Below, in pieces: positions 8,443-18,209 of a DNA stretch of 64,000 nucleotides (position 1 is its first letter; every line of letters begins with the position of its first letter). Origin of the DNA: Desulfobacter sp. (lineage in GTDB: Bacteria; Desulfobacterota; Desulfobacteria; Desulfobacterales; Desulfobacteraceae); NCBI GenBank assembly GCA_028768525.1, contig CP054837.1, positions 4,274,001 to 4,338,000 on the forward strand, read 5' to 3'. The notes beneath the pieces were generated by a model. That model was not told the DNA's origin. It searched no databases and was given only the letters and a program-made list of their open reading frames with translations. The position numbers were made by a program, and so were the translations under genes.

Positions 8443-11400
8443 CTGAATACAGAAAACAGCAAAAGACAAGCCCGCCGTCCCCAGTCCCTTTCCACCCAGC
8501 TGACCATCAGCCTGATCTCCGTTGTCGCACTGGTTGCCGCCCTTGCCGTGGGGGGCATATATTTTATTCTGGCCTACAATGAAAACAGGGTCCTTGAGCA
8601 GAAGGCCGACGAAATGCTGGCCTACCTGAAAGGCACCCTTGAAATCCCCCTGTGGAATTTCAGTGACCAAGATGTGAAACAGATCGCCGTGACAATGACC
8701 CGGAACGAATTGGTGGTGGGCCTTGAGATAAGAGATCTGGCCAACAAGATTCTTTATTCCTCAGGGTCGCTGTCCGCCCCGGACCGGGTGGGCCGTACCG
8801 GTGCTATCTATTATCAGGGCGAGCCGGTGGGCCAGGTCAGATTTGCCATGGGCAACCTGGTATATGAGAAAAAACGCCGGCAGTTCCTGCTGATTGTGAT
8901 GGGGATTACCGCCCTTATCCTCATATCCATTGTATTTGTCACCAGCAGCCTTATTCACCGCCTGCTGAAGCGGCCCCTTGAGGGCCTGAACCGGATTGTG
9001 GAATCCTATGCCAGGGGGGTCTACCATGTGGACCGCCTGGGGATTCCCTACCAGGAGTTTAAACCCTTTGAACGGGTGCTCATCAGGATGGGGCGGCAGA
9101 TCACAGAACAGTTTGACCGCCTGATCAGTGCCGAGGAGGAGCTTCGCCGGGCAAATGCCGAGCTGGAGAGCCGGGTGCATGAACGGACGGCCAAGCTGGA
9201 AGAACAGACCACAATGCTCTACAAGGCCAAGAAAACCGCAGAAAGTGCCACCCAGGCGAAAAGCGATTTTCTGGCGAGGATGAGCCATGAAATCAGGACC
9301 CCCATGAATGCGGTCATCGGCCTGACCAACCTGGCGCTGAAAACCGAACTGGACGACACCCAGAAAGACTATCTGGTTAAAATTGACGAGGCGTCCAGGC
9401 TGCTGCTGAGGATCATCAACGATATTCTTGATTTTTCCAAGATCGAGGCGGGGAAACTGGAGATCGAACACCGTGCTTTTTTCCTCCACCACATTGTGGA
9501 TAAAATGGCAAATATGTTCAGGGTGAAGGCGGCCCAAAAAGAGATTGAGCTCTATTATATCATCGACCACAATGTCCCCCTGGCACTGGTGGGCGATTCC
9601 CTTCGGCTGGGCCAGATCCTGATCAATCTGATTTCCAATGCCGTGAAATTCACCCGGGGCGGAGACGTCATCATCCAGGTGGCGCCGGATCCCAAGGCCA
9701 AGGGCGGCAATGATACGGCCGGTCTTATTTTTTCGGTAAAGGATACCGGGGACGGCATTCCCCAGGATAAAATAGATACCCTGTTTAAACCCTTTACCCA
9801 GATGGACGGCAGCGTGACCCGCAAATACGGTGGCACCGGGCTGGGGCTTTCCATCTGCCAGCGTCTGATCCACCTTATGGGCGGGCGGATCTGGGCCCAA
9901 AGCCGTGAGGGAGAAGGGGCCTGTTTTTTCTTTACCCTCAGCTTCCAGCACCAGGACAACGCAAAACAGGTGACCCTGGCCGCACCGCCGGATATAAAAG
10001 GTGAAAAGGTCCTGGTGGTGGATGACAATGAAACGGCCAGGTATATTCTTGAGAAAATTCTCAGCGGCTTTGGTATGTCCGTGACAACGGCGTCATCTGC
10101 CCAGGAGGGCATGTCGGCCCTTGTGGCGGCTTCCGGGGATGCCCCCTTCCGTCTTGTGCTGCTGGACTGGAAAATGCCGGGTACAGACGGCATAGAAATG
10201 GCAGGGTCCATACGAAGCCATGAACGGCTGGCCGAAAACCCGCCTAAAATTATCATGGTGACCATGTACGACCAGGACATGATGCACAGGGAGAACCGTG
10301 CCCTCATTGACGCATTTTTGCTAAAACCGGTGAGTTCCTCGGATTTGTTCAACACCATCATGGAAGTTTTCGGCAATGCCGCATCCATGGTGCCCCGGCG
10401 CAGGGTAAGGAGTGAGGCGGCCGGCATAGAGGGGATAGAAGCCATTCGCGGGGCCAGGATCCTTCTGGTGGAAGATAATGTGATCAACCAGCAGGTGGCC
10501 CTGGCAAGCCTGACAAATGAAGGCATGGTTGTCGAGGTGGCGGATAACGGCAAAATGGCGGTTGAGATGGTGACGGCCTCGCAATCGGGCGAAAACGGCC
10601 TCTACGATGCCGTGCTGATGGATATTGAAATGCCGGTGATGGACGGACACGCCGCTGTAAAAGCCATCCGCAGCGACGCCCGCTTTGCCGATCTTCCCGT
10701 GATTGCCATGACCGCCCACGCCCTGGAGGGGGACAGGGAAAAATGTTTCGGGTCCGGAATGAACGATTACGTATCCAAACCATTTGACGATAAGGATCTT
10801 TTTGCCGTTCTGGTCAAATGGATCCGGCCCAAAGCCGGGGCCCGCCTGCCCGCTCCCCCCCGGCCTGAACCCGGGGAAGAGGAATTTGTGGAGCCGGCCT
10901 GGACAGATATACCGGAAACCATTGACGGCATTGATCTGAAATCCGGCCTGGAACGGATAAAGGGCAATTCAGGCCTTTATCGAACCATGCTGATTCATTT
11001 TTATGAGCGGTTCGCCAATGCCGGGGAAGAGATGAAAGCATATCTGGCCGAGGGCAACCGGGAGGCGGCAAGGCAGCTTGCCCATGCCGTCAAAGGGGTG
11101 TCGGGAAATATCGGGGCAAATGCCTTGTATTCGGCGGCCAGGGCCTTGAATGACTGCCTTGCCGGTGATCAGGGCCCAGGGCCCGATGCCCTGCGGTTTT
11201 ACAGCGCCCTTTCCACTGTTACCGGTGCGCTGGCAGGGCTGGAACAGGCCGCCCCGGACACAGGGGCGGAATCCCCGGAGGATGCCCATTCCGGCGGAGA
11301 ACTGGATATTAATCGGGCCCGGACCTGTATCGAAACCTTGAAATCCCTGCTTGAGGGGCGCAATTCCCGGGCCAGGAAATCCTTGCCGGAACTGAAATCC

Positions 11401-11538
11401 GCCCTGAATGACGGGCGGTTCAGCCTTTTGATCACCCGGCTTGAAAGGGCCGTGTACCGGATTGATTTCAAGGCGGCCCTCGGGGTCCTCAAGGAGCTCG
11501 AAGAAAAATGTGACGCCGAAGAAAAGGGGAAAAACTGA
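8443..11538 (+). CDS. Hybrid histidine kinase with two receiver domains and HPt
   Basis: The protein is a membrane sensor kinase of about 1031 residues. Order: first membrane helix (about 20-42), periplasmic sensor (to about 147), second helix (about 148-170), HAMP-like linker and coiled coil, HisKA with SHEIRTPMNA (His near 280), HATPase (about 390-510), receiver 1 (VLVVDDNE near 522, LLDWKMPG), receiver 2 (ILLVEDN near 672, LMDIEMPVMDG) and an HPt domain (LAHAVKG near 880). A GTG at 8548 would cut the first membrane helix in half. I chose CTG 8443 because GGGAGG lies 6 bp before it and the helix becomes complete. It overlaps the next kinase gene by one base. Confidence 0.88.
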   Translation: MNTENSKRQARRPQSLSTQLTISLISVVALVAALAVGGIYFILAYNENRVLEQKADEMLAYLKGTLEIPLWNFSDQDVKQIAVTMTRNELVVGLEIRDLANKILYSSGSLSAPDRVGRTGAIYYQGEPVGQVRFAMGNLVYEKKRRQFLLIVMGITALILISIVFVTSSLIHRLLKRPLEGLNRIVESYARGVYHVDRLGIPYQEFKPFERVLIRMGRQITEQFDRLISAEEELRRANAELESRVHERTAKLEEQTTMLYKAKKTAESATQAKSDFLARMSHEIRTPMNAVIGLTNLALKTELDDTQKDYLVKIDEASRLLLRIINDILDFSKIEAGKLEIEHRAFFLHHIVDKMANMFRVKAAQKEIELYYIIDHNVPLALVGDSLRLGQILINLISNAVKFTRGGDVIIQVAPDPKAKGGNDTAGLIFSVKDTGDGIPQDKIDTLFKPFTQMDGSVTRKYGGTGLGLSICQRLIHLMGGRIWAQSREGEGACFFFTLSFQHQDNAKQVTLAAPPDIKGEKVLVVDDNETARYILEKILSGFGMSVTTASSAQEGMSALVAASGDAPFRLVLLDWKMPGTDGIEMAGSIRSHERLAENPPKIIMVTMYDQDMMHRENRALIDAFLLKPVSSSDLFNTIMEVFGNAASMVPRRRVRSEAAGIEGIEAIRGARILLVEDNVINQQVALASLTNEGMVVEVADNGKMAVEMVTASQSGENGLYDAVLMDIEMPVMDGHAAVKAIRSDARFADLPVIAMTAHALEGDREKCFGSGMNDYVSKPFDDKDLFAVLVKWIRPKAGARLPAPPRPEPGEEEFVEPAWTDIPETIDGIDLKSGLERIKGNSGLYRTMLIHFYERFANAGEEMKAYLAEGNREAARQLAHAVKGVSGNIGANALYSAARALNDCLAGDQGPGPDALRFYSALSTVTGALAGLEQAAPDTGAESPEDAHSGGELDINRARTCIETLKSLLEGRNSRARKSLPELKSALNDGRFSLLITRLERAVYRIDFKAALGVLKELEEKCDAEEKGKN

Positions 11539-14120
11539 TGTTGAAAACCGACCGGAAAAAAATTTTGGTGGTGGATGATGAGCCGGAAAACATTTGGCCC
11601 CTTGTGGAAGAATTGGAGAAGGAATTTGAGGTCATCTGTGCCACCAGCGGAGAGGATGCCCTGGCCCTGGCGGCAGCCCCGCCCACGCCGGACTTGATTC
11701 TGCTGGATATTGTCATGCCCGGACTGGACGGGTATGAAATTTTATCAACGCTTAAGGCCGAGAAAAAGACCCGGCGCATCCCCGTGATTTTTGTAACGGG
11801 AAAGGTCCGCGAATCCGAGGAAATTAAAGGCATTGAACTGGGGGCCCAGGATTATATCACCAAACCCTTCAGCATGCCGGTGGTCCGGGCCCGGGTCAGA
11901 AGTGTGATCAACCTCAAAAAAGAAGAAGACCGCAGGCTGCTGCTGAAGGCTCAGCTTGAGGGCATGAATGAAATGCTCCAGCAGCAGGTGGAGAAAAAAC
12001 AGCGTGAGCTTGAGGATGCCAGAACCGCACTGACCAACTATGAACAAAAATACCGCCACCTCTTTAAAAGCTCACCAGCGGCCGCTCCGGACAGGGAAAT
12101 CGTCCTGGTGGTGGACGATAATCCCGAAAATATCCAGATCCTCATTGAAAATCTGGAATCCGACTATGAGATCATCTGCACCACCAGCGGCCAGGAGGCC
12201 CTGGATGTGGTTTTCGGGGGAACCATGCCAGATTTGATCCTTCTGGATATCATGATGCCGGGGATGGACGGGTATGAGGTCTGCTCCCGGCTCAAGGCCA
12301 ATGCAGATACCTGGGACCTGCCCGTTATTTTTGTCACGGCATTGGGGCAGGATGTGGACGAGGCCAAGGGGCTGAATCTCGGGGGGGTGGATTTTATTAC
12401 CAAACCATTCAGCATACCCGTGGTCCAGGCCAGGGTCAAAGCAGCGTTGAGGCTGAAACAGGAGATGAACAGCCGCCTCATTCTCACCCGCAGGCTGGCG
12501 GAACTGAACAGAAATCTGGAAGAACGGATACAGACCAAAACCCAGGAGCTTGAAAAGGCCCATGAGCATCTCAAGGAGAGCGAAAAAAAATACCGGTATA
12601 TCTACCAGAATGCCGTAGAGGGCATCTTCCAGACGACCCCCCGTGGGCGGCTGATCAGTGCCAGCCCGGCCATGGCCAAGATGCTGGAATATGAATCCGG
12701 GGAAGAGATGTGTCGCCTTGTGACGGACCTTGCCACCCAGCTCTATCACCTCCCCGAAAGGCGCGACCGGTTCATAGATGAGATGAACCGCACAGGAGAA
12801 GTAAAGGATTTTGAGGTCCAGATGAAGACCAAAACCGGCGAGCCGGTGTGGTGCATGATTTCCGGTAAGGAGATCAGGGATGAAACCGGGGGCGTGGTGT
12901 GCTACCAGGGCTTCATCGTGGATATTTCACAGCGCAGAACTGCCGAACTGGAAGTCCAGCGCCTCCGTGTCCATATGCAGAATATCATCAACGGAATGCC
13001 TTCGGTTCTGGTGGGGATCGACCTTGAGGGGCGGGTCATCCACTGGAACCGTGAAGCGGAAAAGGCCACGGGGATTTCCGTTGAAAATGCAAGGGGGCAT
13101 GCACTGGCATCGGTATTTCCGGAGCTGGACCGGGAAATGGAACGGGTGGCCAAGGCCATTGTAAGATGCGAAATCCAGCGGGAGACAAAGGTATTGTCCT
13201 ATTCCGGCGGCCAGGCACGGTATTCGGATATTACGGTATATCCTTTGGTCCAGGAACGGTGCGAGGGGGCGGTGATCCGGGTGGATGATGTCACCGAGCA
13301 GGTCCGCATGGAGGAGATGATGATCCAGTCCGAAAAGATGCTCTCCCTGGGCGGCCTTGCAGCGGGCATGGCCCATGAGATCAACAATCCGCTGGCCGCC
13401 GTTGTCCAGTCCAGCCAGGTGGTGAAAAACAGACTGACCCCTTCCCTTCCCAAAAATGAGGAAACAGCCGAAAAGTACGGCATATCCATGGCTGGCCTCC
13501 AGGACTATCTGACGGAAAGGAAAATCCTGGAGATGCTGGATGCCATCGGCAAATCCGGCAACCGGGCCACGGCCATCATCGAAAATATGCTCAGCTTCGC
13601 CCGGAAGGGGGAAGGGGCGTTTTCCCCCGCCGACCTGGCCCAATTGATCAACAATACCCTGGACCTGTCCAAAAACGACTATGACCTGAAAAAGAACTAT
13701 GATTTCAGGAATATAAAGATCGTACGTGAATTTGATCCGGATATGCCCAGGGTGGCCTGCGAGGCCGGGAAAATCCAGCAGGTGCTCTTCAACATCCTCA
13801 GAAACGGGGCACAGGCCATGGCGTCGCTTGAAACCGCGGGCGGCCAGGATGAGGCCCAATTCAACATCCGCTTAACCCGCGACGGTGACATGGCCCGTAT
13901 CGAGATTGAGGACAACGGTCCCGGCATGGCCCCCGAGGTGCAAAAAAGCATCTTCGAGCCTTTCTTCACAACCAAAGGCCGGGGGGTGGGCACCGGGCTG
14001 GGGCTGTCCGTATCCTATTTTATCATCACCGAAAACCATAAGGGGAGTATCCGGGTGACTTCCGCTCCGGGCCGGGGAGCCAACTTCATCATCCGCCTTC
14101 CCCTGGTACGGGAGGATTGA
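11538..14120 (+). CDS. Double-receiver PAS histidine kinase
   Basis: The 860-residue soluble protein has receiver 1 (KKILVVDDEPEN, LLDIVMPGLDG), a coiled coil, receiver 2 (VLVVDDNPEN, LLDIMMPGMDG, about 190-310), another coiled coil, two PAS domains (about 350-470 and 480-590), HisKA (HEINNPLAAVV, His near 613) and HATPase to the end. About 35 residues lie between the H-box and the second HisKA helix. Its ATG overlaps the stop of the upstream hybrid kinase (TGATG), so the two are coupled. The upstream HPt domain very likely phosphorylates these receivers. No DNA-binding output is encoded nearby. Confidence 0.9.
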   Translation: MLKTDRKKILVVDDEPENIWPLVEELEKEFEVICATSGEDALALAAAPPTPDLILLDIVMPGLDGYEILSTLKAEKKTRRIPVIFVTGKVRESEEIKGIELGAQDYITKPFSMPVVRARVRSVINLKKEEDRRLLLKAQLEGMNEMLQQQVEKKQRELEDARTALTNYEQKYRHLFKSSPAAAPDREIVLVVDDNPENIQILIENLESDYEIICTTSGQEALDVVFGGTMPDLILLDIMMPGMDGYEVCSRLKANADTWDLPVIFVTALGQDVDEAKGLNLGGVDFITKPFSIPVVQARVKAALRLKQEMNSRLILTRRLAELNRNLEERIQTKTQELEKAHEHLKESEKKYRYIYQNAVEGIFQTTPRGRLISASPAMAKMLEYESGEEMCRLVTDLATQLYHLPERRDRFIDEMNRTGEVKDFEVQMKTKTGEPVWCMISGKEIRDETGGVVCYQGFIVDISQRRTAELEVQRLRVHMQNIINGMPSVLVGIDLEGRVIHWNREAEKATGISVENARGHALASVFPELDREMERVAKAIVRCEIQRETKVLSYSGGQARYSDITVYPLVQERCEGAVIRVDDVTEQVRMEEMMIQSEKMLSLGGLAAGMAHEINNPLAAVVQSSQVVKNRLTPSLPKNEETAEKYGISMAGLQDYLTERKILEMLDAIGKSGNRATAIIENMLSFARKGEGAFSPADLAQLINNTLDLSKNDYDLKKNYDFRNIKIVREFDPDMPRVACEAGKIQQVLFNILRNGAQAMASLETAGGQDEAQFNIRLTRDGDMARIEIEDNGPGMAPEVQKSIFEPFFTTKGRGVGTGLGLSVSYFIITENHKGSIRVTSAPGRGANFIIRLPLVRED

Positions 14121-14165
14121 GGGGACGTGGCCCGGTTGCCAAAAGTGGGTTTCCCCAGGGGCGTT

Positions 14166-16256
14166 TCAATTGCTGTAATAATAGTCCTTATATGCCTTTT
14201 CTGCCGCGGGGTCGCCTTTGATGAATTTATCATAAAAGGCTTTTCTAAAAGATATCCTGGGGCCGATATCCTGTGAATAGTCTAAAAATGCCTGGGCGTC
14301 CTGCCGGGCCAGGGCGTGATATCGGCTTCTGGTGTCCAGATTCAGCTTATGCCGGCCCTCCCAGGCGGTTTTCTCCAGGGCCCGCCCGAATTCGACCAGG
14401 CTGGCAATCTCATGGGCATGGCGCTGCCGGGAGGCGATATATAGAAAAAATTCTTTTTCATTTTTTTCCAGGGAGGCGGTGTAATCCATGAAACCGGCCA
14501 GCCCCTGCTTCCCTTTGGTATGGCTGGCGGCCGCAAGGAAATTGTCAAACATCCGGCCGTCATAATCCTCTTCTTTGATTTTTCCGGCCAGCGCGATGAA
14601 GTCTCCGGCCCGGCTTTCCGCCTTGAGCATATTCCGTATCAGGTCGCCTTTCTGTTGGCCCGACAGGTTCTCTGCCAGGGCCAGAAAGTCTTTCTGTTCG
14701 CCATGGGAAAGGGTCTGGGTATACTGCTCCACAAATTCATGGACCTGGGTTCCGGCGGCGGCCGCCGCATTGAGAAAGCCCGCCCGGTGGTCCCCATTCA
14801 TGTCCATTACCGTCTGGGCCAGCCGGCCTTCACTGCTGGGGCGGAGATGGGCGGCGGCCGCTTTAAAATCCCGGTAGGCGGTATCCGACAGGATGCCTTT
14901 CATGAACACGGTGTCATCGGGTGTATCCGTCCCTTTGCTGGCCGCCTTAAGGATAAACTCCGATTTCTCCCCCGGAGAAAGGGAGGCAAGGGCGTTGATC
15001 AGCTCCCCGGCATTCCCATCCTTTTGGGCGGCGGCATAGAGGAAGAGGCTCTTGTCCCGGCCAGAAAGTTTGGCAGCCGTGTCCATGACTTCTCCCATAC
15101 CCGGACCGGCCGCCTGGGCCGCATCAAGGAAATTAACAGTATCTGCAAGGGATAGGGTGGCCATGAACCCCAGGTCAATTTCGTCTATCCGGTCCAATAA
15201 AATACCCACCCGGCTTTCCGCCCTGGCTGCCGCAGCCAGAAAAAGCGATGGGGCGTCCTCACCCCGGGGGGATATCCTGTCCAGGGTCTCCATCAATTGA
15301 CCGGCCCGGTCCCCTCCCATGGCCCCGGCCTTTAAAAAAGCCGCCCTGTCCTTGTCAGACATGGCCTCGGCCCTATTGATGAACGCTGTGAGCTGGTCTT
15401 CGTTATCCACTGATGCGGCCAGGGTTGAAAAATAGTCCAGGTTCAGGCCGCTGGTTTCCCGGTCCATGAATGCCGCAATCCTGTCCCTGGCGGCCTGGCC
15501 CATGCCCTGGGTGGATCCGAAAAAATCAACCATCTTATCCCCGGCCTTGATTCCTGCAAGGAGATAGGCGCCGAGTCCGGCTGTGCCCTGTTCCCTTTCA
15601 ATGAATTTTCCAAGGACGGTGTTCAGTTTTTCAAGGGCATTACCCGACAGCCGGGCCGCCTTTAAATAGGCACTCATCCCTTCCTTGTCCCGGGCCAGTA
15701 CCGAGGCATTTTTCATCAGATCGAATATCTGGCCGGGATTCCGGTCTGCTGCATGGAGGAAGTGGTCAAGATTCTGTTGGGAGAGGCCGGCGGAAAATTC
15801 TAGAAATTCGGAGAGCTGTTTTTCTGATCCGCCGGATGAATTGAACATCCTGTTTGCCGCAAGGATAAAGGTATCAAAGTCTTCACCGGCATTCAGCACC
15901 CCGGTGGTGAAATTATCCCAATCTGTGTCATCCAGCCGGGAACGGTAGAAATACAGGGTTTCCAGCAGGCCCTGGGTCCGCTCGTTAAAGGGCAGCGCAT
16001 TAAAAATCTGGGCACTGATCATCAGATAATCTTTGTCCCGGAGTGCGGAAGCGGAAACGCCGGTTGACCGGTCCGGGACCCCGGCGCTGAGGGTCACCTT
16101 GTCCGAGGGGACCGCTGCCTCTGACGACTTGCCTTTCTCTGCTGATGGCGCAGTGTTTGGCAGAACCTGGATGGGCAGGCCGGTAATCTCTCTGCCGGAT
16201 TTCTGGAATATGGAAATGGGGGACTGGCTGATCTGCATGGAAACCTCCGAAGCCAT
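14166..16256 (-). CDS. Unrecognised helical tandem-repeat protein
   Basis: The product is 696 residues, soluble, with no signal peptide. After about 90 low-complexity residues, which include DKVTLSAG as in FlgM-like flagellar proteins, the rest consists of roughly 30-residue alpha-helical repeats. Their pattern is LSxxDKxxFLxAAAxxGxxxGxLLxxxxxL; clear units include DRAAFLKAGAMGGDRAGQLM, DKSLFLYAAAQKDGNAGELI and HRAGFLNAAAAAGTQVHEFV. The C-terminal 70 residues are basic and aromatic-rich. I do not recognise a named family. A FliA-like promoter precedes it, suggesting a link to motility. ATG 16256 follows a weak GAGG-type site; ATG 16238 (MQISQSP) is an alternative start. Confidence 0.8.
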   Translation of the reverse strand: MASEVSMQISQSPISIFQKSGREITGLPIQVLPNTAPSAEKGKSSEAAVPSDKVTLSAGVPDRSTGVSASALRDKDYLMISAQIFNALPFNERTQGLLETLYFYRSRLDDTDWDNFTTGVLNAGEDFDTFILAANRMFNSSGGSEKQLSEFLEFSAGLSQQNLDHFLHAADRNPGQIFDLMKNASVLARDKEGMSAYLKAARLSGNALEKLNTVLGKFIEREQGTAGLGAYLLAGIKAGDKMVDFFGSTQGMGQAARDRIAAFMDRETSGLNLDYFSTLAASVDNEDQLTAFINRAEAMSDKDRAAFLKAGAMGGDRAGQLMETLDRISPRGEDAPSLFLAAAARAESRVGILLDRIDEIDLGFMATLSLADTVNFLDAAQAAGPGMGEVMDTAAKLSGRDKSLFLYAAAQKDGNAGELINALASLSPGEKSEFILKAASKGTDTPDDTVFMKGILSDTAYRDFKAAAAHLRPSSEGRLAQTVMDMNGDHRAGFLNAAAAAGTQVHEFVEQYTQTLSHGEQKDFLALAENLSGQQKGDLIRNMLKAESRAGDFIALAGKIKEEDYDGRMFDNFLAAASHTKGKQGLAGFMDYTASLEKNEKEFFLYIASRQRHAHEIASLVEFGRALEKTAWEGRHKLNLDTRSRYHALARQDAQAFLDYSQDIGPRISFRKAFYDKFIKGDPAAEKAYKDYYYSN

Positions 16257-16286
16257 CGAGTGAATATTTTAGAAAATGATAAACAA

Positions 16287-16315
16287 GGAATCGGCAGTTG
16301 GGATCGATTCCTTTA
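16287..16315 (-). promoter_or_regulatory. FliA (sigma-28)-like promoter
   Basis: Reading the minus strand, TAAAGGAA and GCCGATTC resemble the flagellar consensus TAAAGTTT-N11-GCCGATAA, with spacing one base longer than usual. The -10 box ends about 30 bp before the ATG of the helical-repeat protein. Confidence 0.45.
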
Positions 16316-16471
16316 TAAGAAAAAGCAGGCATCTATTAATTGACGGAGAGAGTCCAAGGGGCAGTTTTCGCGAATTCATGGCTGGATAAGGCGTAACTAG
16401 TAAAAAAAGATTGAAAAACGAATTGGCTGACATATACTTAGCGGGCTATTTTTTCCAAAAAGGGGGTATCA

Positions 16472-16603
16472 ATGTTTTACCAGCTTGATCAGCCCACAGA
16501 AAAAGAATTTCAGCATCTGGCCCGCAGACGGGAGACGGATTCCCTGTCAGTGAGAGCCACCGTCACCCGTCTGCGGCCGGAAGCGACCGGTATTTCTTTT
16601 TGA
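16472..16603 (+). CDS. Possible 43-residue peptide
   Basis: A short frame begins at ATG 16472 after AGGGGG with suitable spacing and encodes a basic, Arg-rich peptide with no membrane segment. It ends inside a stem-loop and 45 bp before the GNAT gene, so it could be a leader peptide. No family is recognised and it may be chance. Confidence 0.35.
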   Translation: MFYQLDQPTEKEFQHLARRRETDSLSVRATVTRLRPEATGISF

Positions 16604-16619
16604 AACGGCCGCTTCCGGC
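16576..16619. repeat. Stem-loop before the GNAT gene
   Basis: GCCGGAAGCG and CGCTTCCGGC form a perfect 10-bp stem with a 24-base loop. It covers the end of the possible leader peptide and lies 28 bp before the next start codon. An attenuator role is possible. Confidence 0.4.
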
Positions 16620-16647
16620 ATGCCAACCTTAACAGCGGAGGTAGAAA

Positions 16648-17151
16648 ATGGATCACCTGACCCCCATACGGATCGTTCGCTTTAAAACGGACTATGGCCA
16701 GGACGTCATCAATCTCATCCTTTCCATCCAGCAGGACGAATTCAAACTCCCCATTACCGAGGCGGATCAGCCTGACCTGGCAGATATCCCCAATTTCTAT
16801 CAGGCCGACAGGGGTAATTTCTGGGTGGCCCTTGATGGCCAGCAGGTGGTGGGGACAATTGCACTTCTGGATATCGGAGACGGACAGGGGGCACTGCGCA
16901 AGATGTTTGTCCGGCAGGATTACAGGGGAGGGAAAACAGGAACGGCAAAAAAACTGCTGGCGGCCCTGGTCGGGTGGGGGCGTGATCAGCATATCCGGGA
17001 GATCTACCTGGGCACTACGCCCAGGTTTCTTGCGGCCCACAGTTTTTATGAAAAAAACGGGTTCGTGGAAATCGGGAAACAGGACCTGCCTATAACCTTT
17101 CCGATAATGGCGGTTGATAAGAAATTTTATAAGTTTGAACTGCGCAAATAA
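16648..17151 (+). CDS. GNAT-family N-acetyltransferase
   Basis: The 167-residue single-domain protein shows GNAT strand-helix order with GTIALLDIGDG, then the acetyl-CoA loop region MFVRQDYRGGKTGTAKKLL (around residues 92-110), and the late AHSFYEKNGF motif near 132. The residues RxxRGG are slightly off the usual Q/RxxGxG/A. Substrate is unknown. It stands alone, with a ribosome site CGGAGG seven bases before ATG. Confidence 0.85.
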   Translation: MDHLTPIRIVRFKTDYGQDVINLILSIQQDEFKLPITEADQPDLADIPNFYQADRGNFWVALDGQQVVGTIALLDIGDGQGALRKMFVRQDYRGGKTGTAKKLLAALVGWGRDQHIREIYLGTTPRFLAAHSFYEKNGFVEIGKQDLPITFPIMAVDKKFYKFELRK

Positions 17152-17244
17152 AAAACCCAATACCGCATTGCTCCCGGATGGCCGGGTGGATGAGTAGATA
17201 AATAGGCCATGAACCCTTGATGGGGCCATGGCCCTTTTCCATGA

Positions 17245-18123
17245 TTACAGCCTGGTTCGGGCCTTGGCTTTTTTCCTGGGGGCCGGCGGTTCAATATCGG
17301 GGATTTTAACTCCGTAGTTGGGACTGATGGCGTGGGGTTTGCACTGGATCACCAGGCAGACCGGTTCGGCACACCTCTGGCATTTTTCATAGTCGATTTC
17401 ACAGAGGTTGTTCACCACCTTCATGGCGCCGTGGGGGCAGGACCTTTCACATATTTTACAGCCCATGCATCCGTTTTCGCAGATTTTTTTGGTGGCCCCG
17501 CCCTTGTCCCTGTTCATGCATTTGACGATGCTGGGGGCAAGGCTGGGAACGATCTGGATGATATTCCGGGGGCAGGCCGTGGTGCAGGCACCGCAGCCGG
17601 TGCATTTTTCAACATCCACCACGGGCAGGCGGTTGTCATCCATGGCAATGGCATCAAAAGGGCAGGCCCGTTCGCAGTTGCCCAATCCCAGGCAGCCGTA
17701 TTCACAGCTCTTTTCCCCGGCAAACATCCGGGCGGCGGCCTCGCAGTCGTTTACTCCCGTATAAATATATTTGGCCGTGCAGTTGATGTCCGTGCATCCG
17801 CTGCAACGGGCCGCCGCTTTTTTGACTTCAACGGTGCCGGGGTCTTTTCCGGTGATCCGGGCGACCTGCTCGGCACACTCCGCTCCCCCGGGGGTGCAGA
17901 GGGAGGGGGAGACCATGGGGTCATGGACCACTTTTTCCGCGAACTGGCTGCAGCCGGCAAAACCGCAGTTGCCGCAGTTGCCCATGGGAAGAACGGCAGC
18001 CACCGCCTCAACAAGGGGATCGGCCGGTACGGCCAGCTTTTTGTCGGCAATGCCCAGGAATATGGCGATACCGGCGCCCAGGCCGCCCACGATAAGGATG
18101 GGAATGATGACACTTGTAAGCAT
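17245..18123 (-). CDS. rnfB: Rnf complex subunit B, ferredoxin-type
   Basis: The 292-residue protein starts with one membrane helix, then the Fe-S domain GNCGNCGFAGCSQFAE near residue 53. Several ferredoxin motifs follow (CLGLGNCERACP, CTGCGACTTACP, CMGCKICERSCP, CQRCAEPVC). RnfB is the ferredoxin-facing subunit of the Rnf complex, which couples ferredoxin:NAD oxidoreduction to ion transport. The other Rnf genes lie on the opposite strand 520 bp away, whereas the common order places rnfB last in the same operon. The tail after the last cluster is basic and proline-rich. Confidence 0.92.
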   Translation of the reverse strand: MLTSVIIPILIVGGLGAGIAIFLGIADKKLAVPADPLVEAVAAVLPMGNCGNCGFAGCSQFAEKVVHDPMVSPSLCTPGGAECAEQVARITGKDPGTVEVKKAAARCSGCTDINCTAKYIYTGVNDCEAAARMFAGEKSCEYGCLGLGNCERACPFDAIAMDDNRLPVVDVEKCTGCGACTTACPRNIIQIVPSLAPSIVKCMNRDKGGATKKICENGCMGCKICERSCPHGAMKVVNNLCEIDYEKCQRCAEPVCLVIQCKPHAISPNYGVKIPDIEPPAPRKKAKARTRL

Positions 18124-18209
18124 TGTATTAACCTCTCCAATAAAAAATAGTAACTCTTATTTTCCGGTTATAAAATTGGGGTTGCTGTAAAAAAAAGGCG
18201 GTTGGGTCT

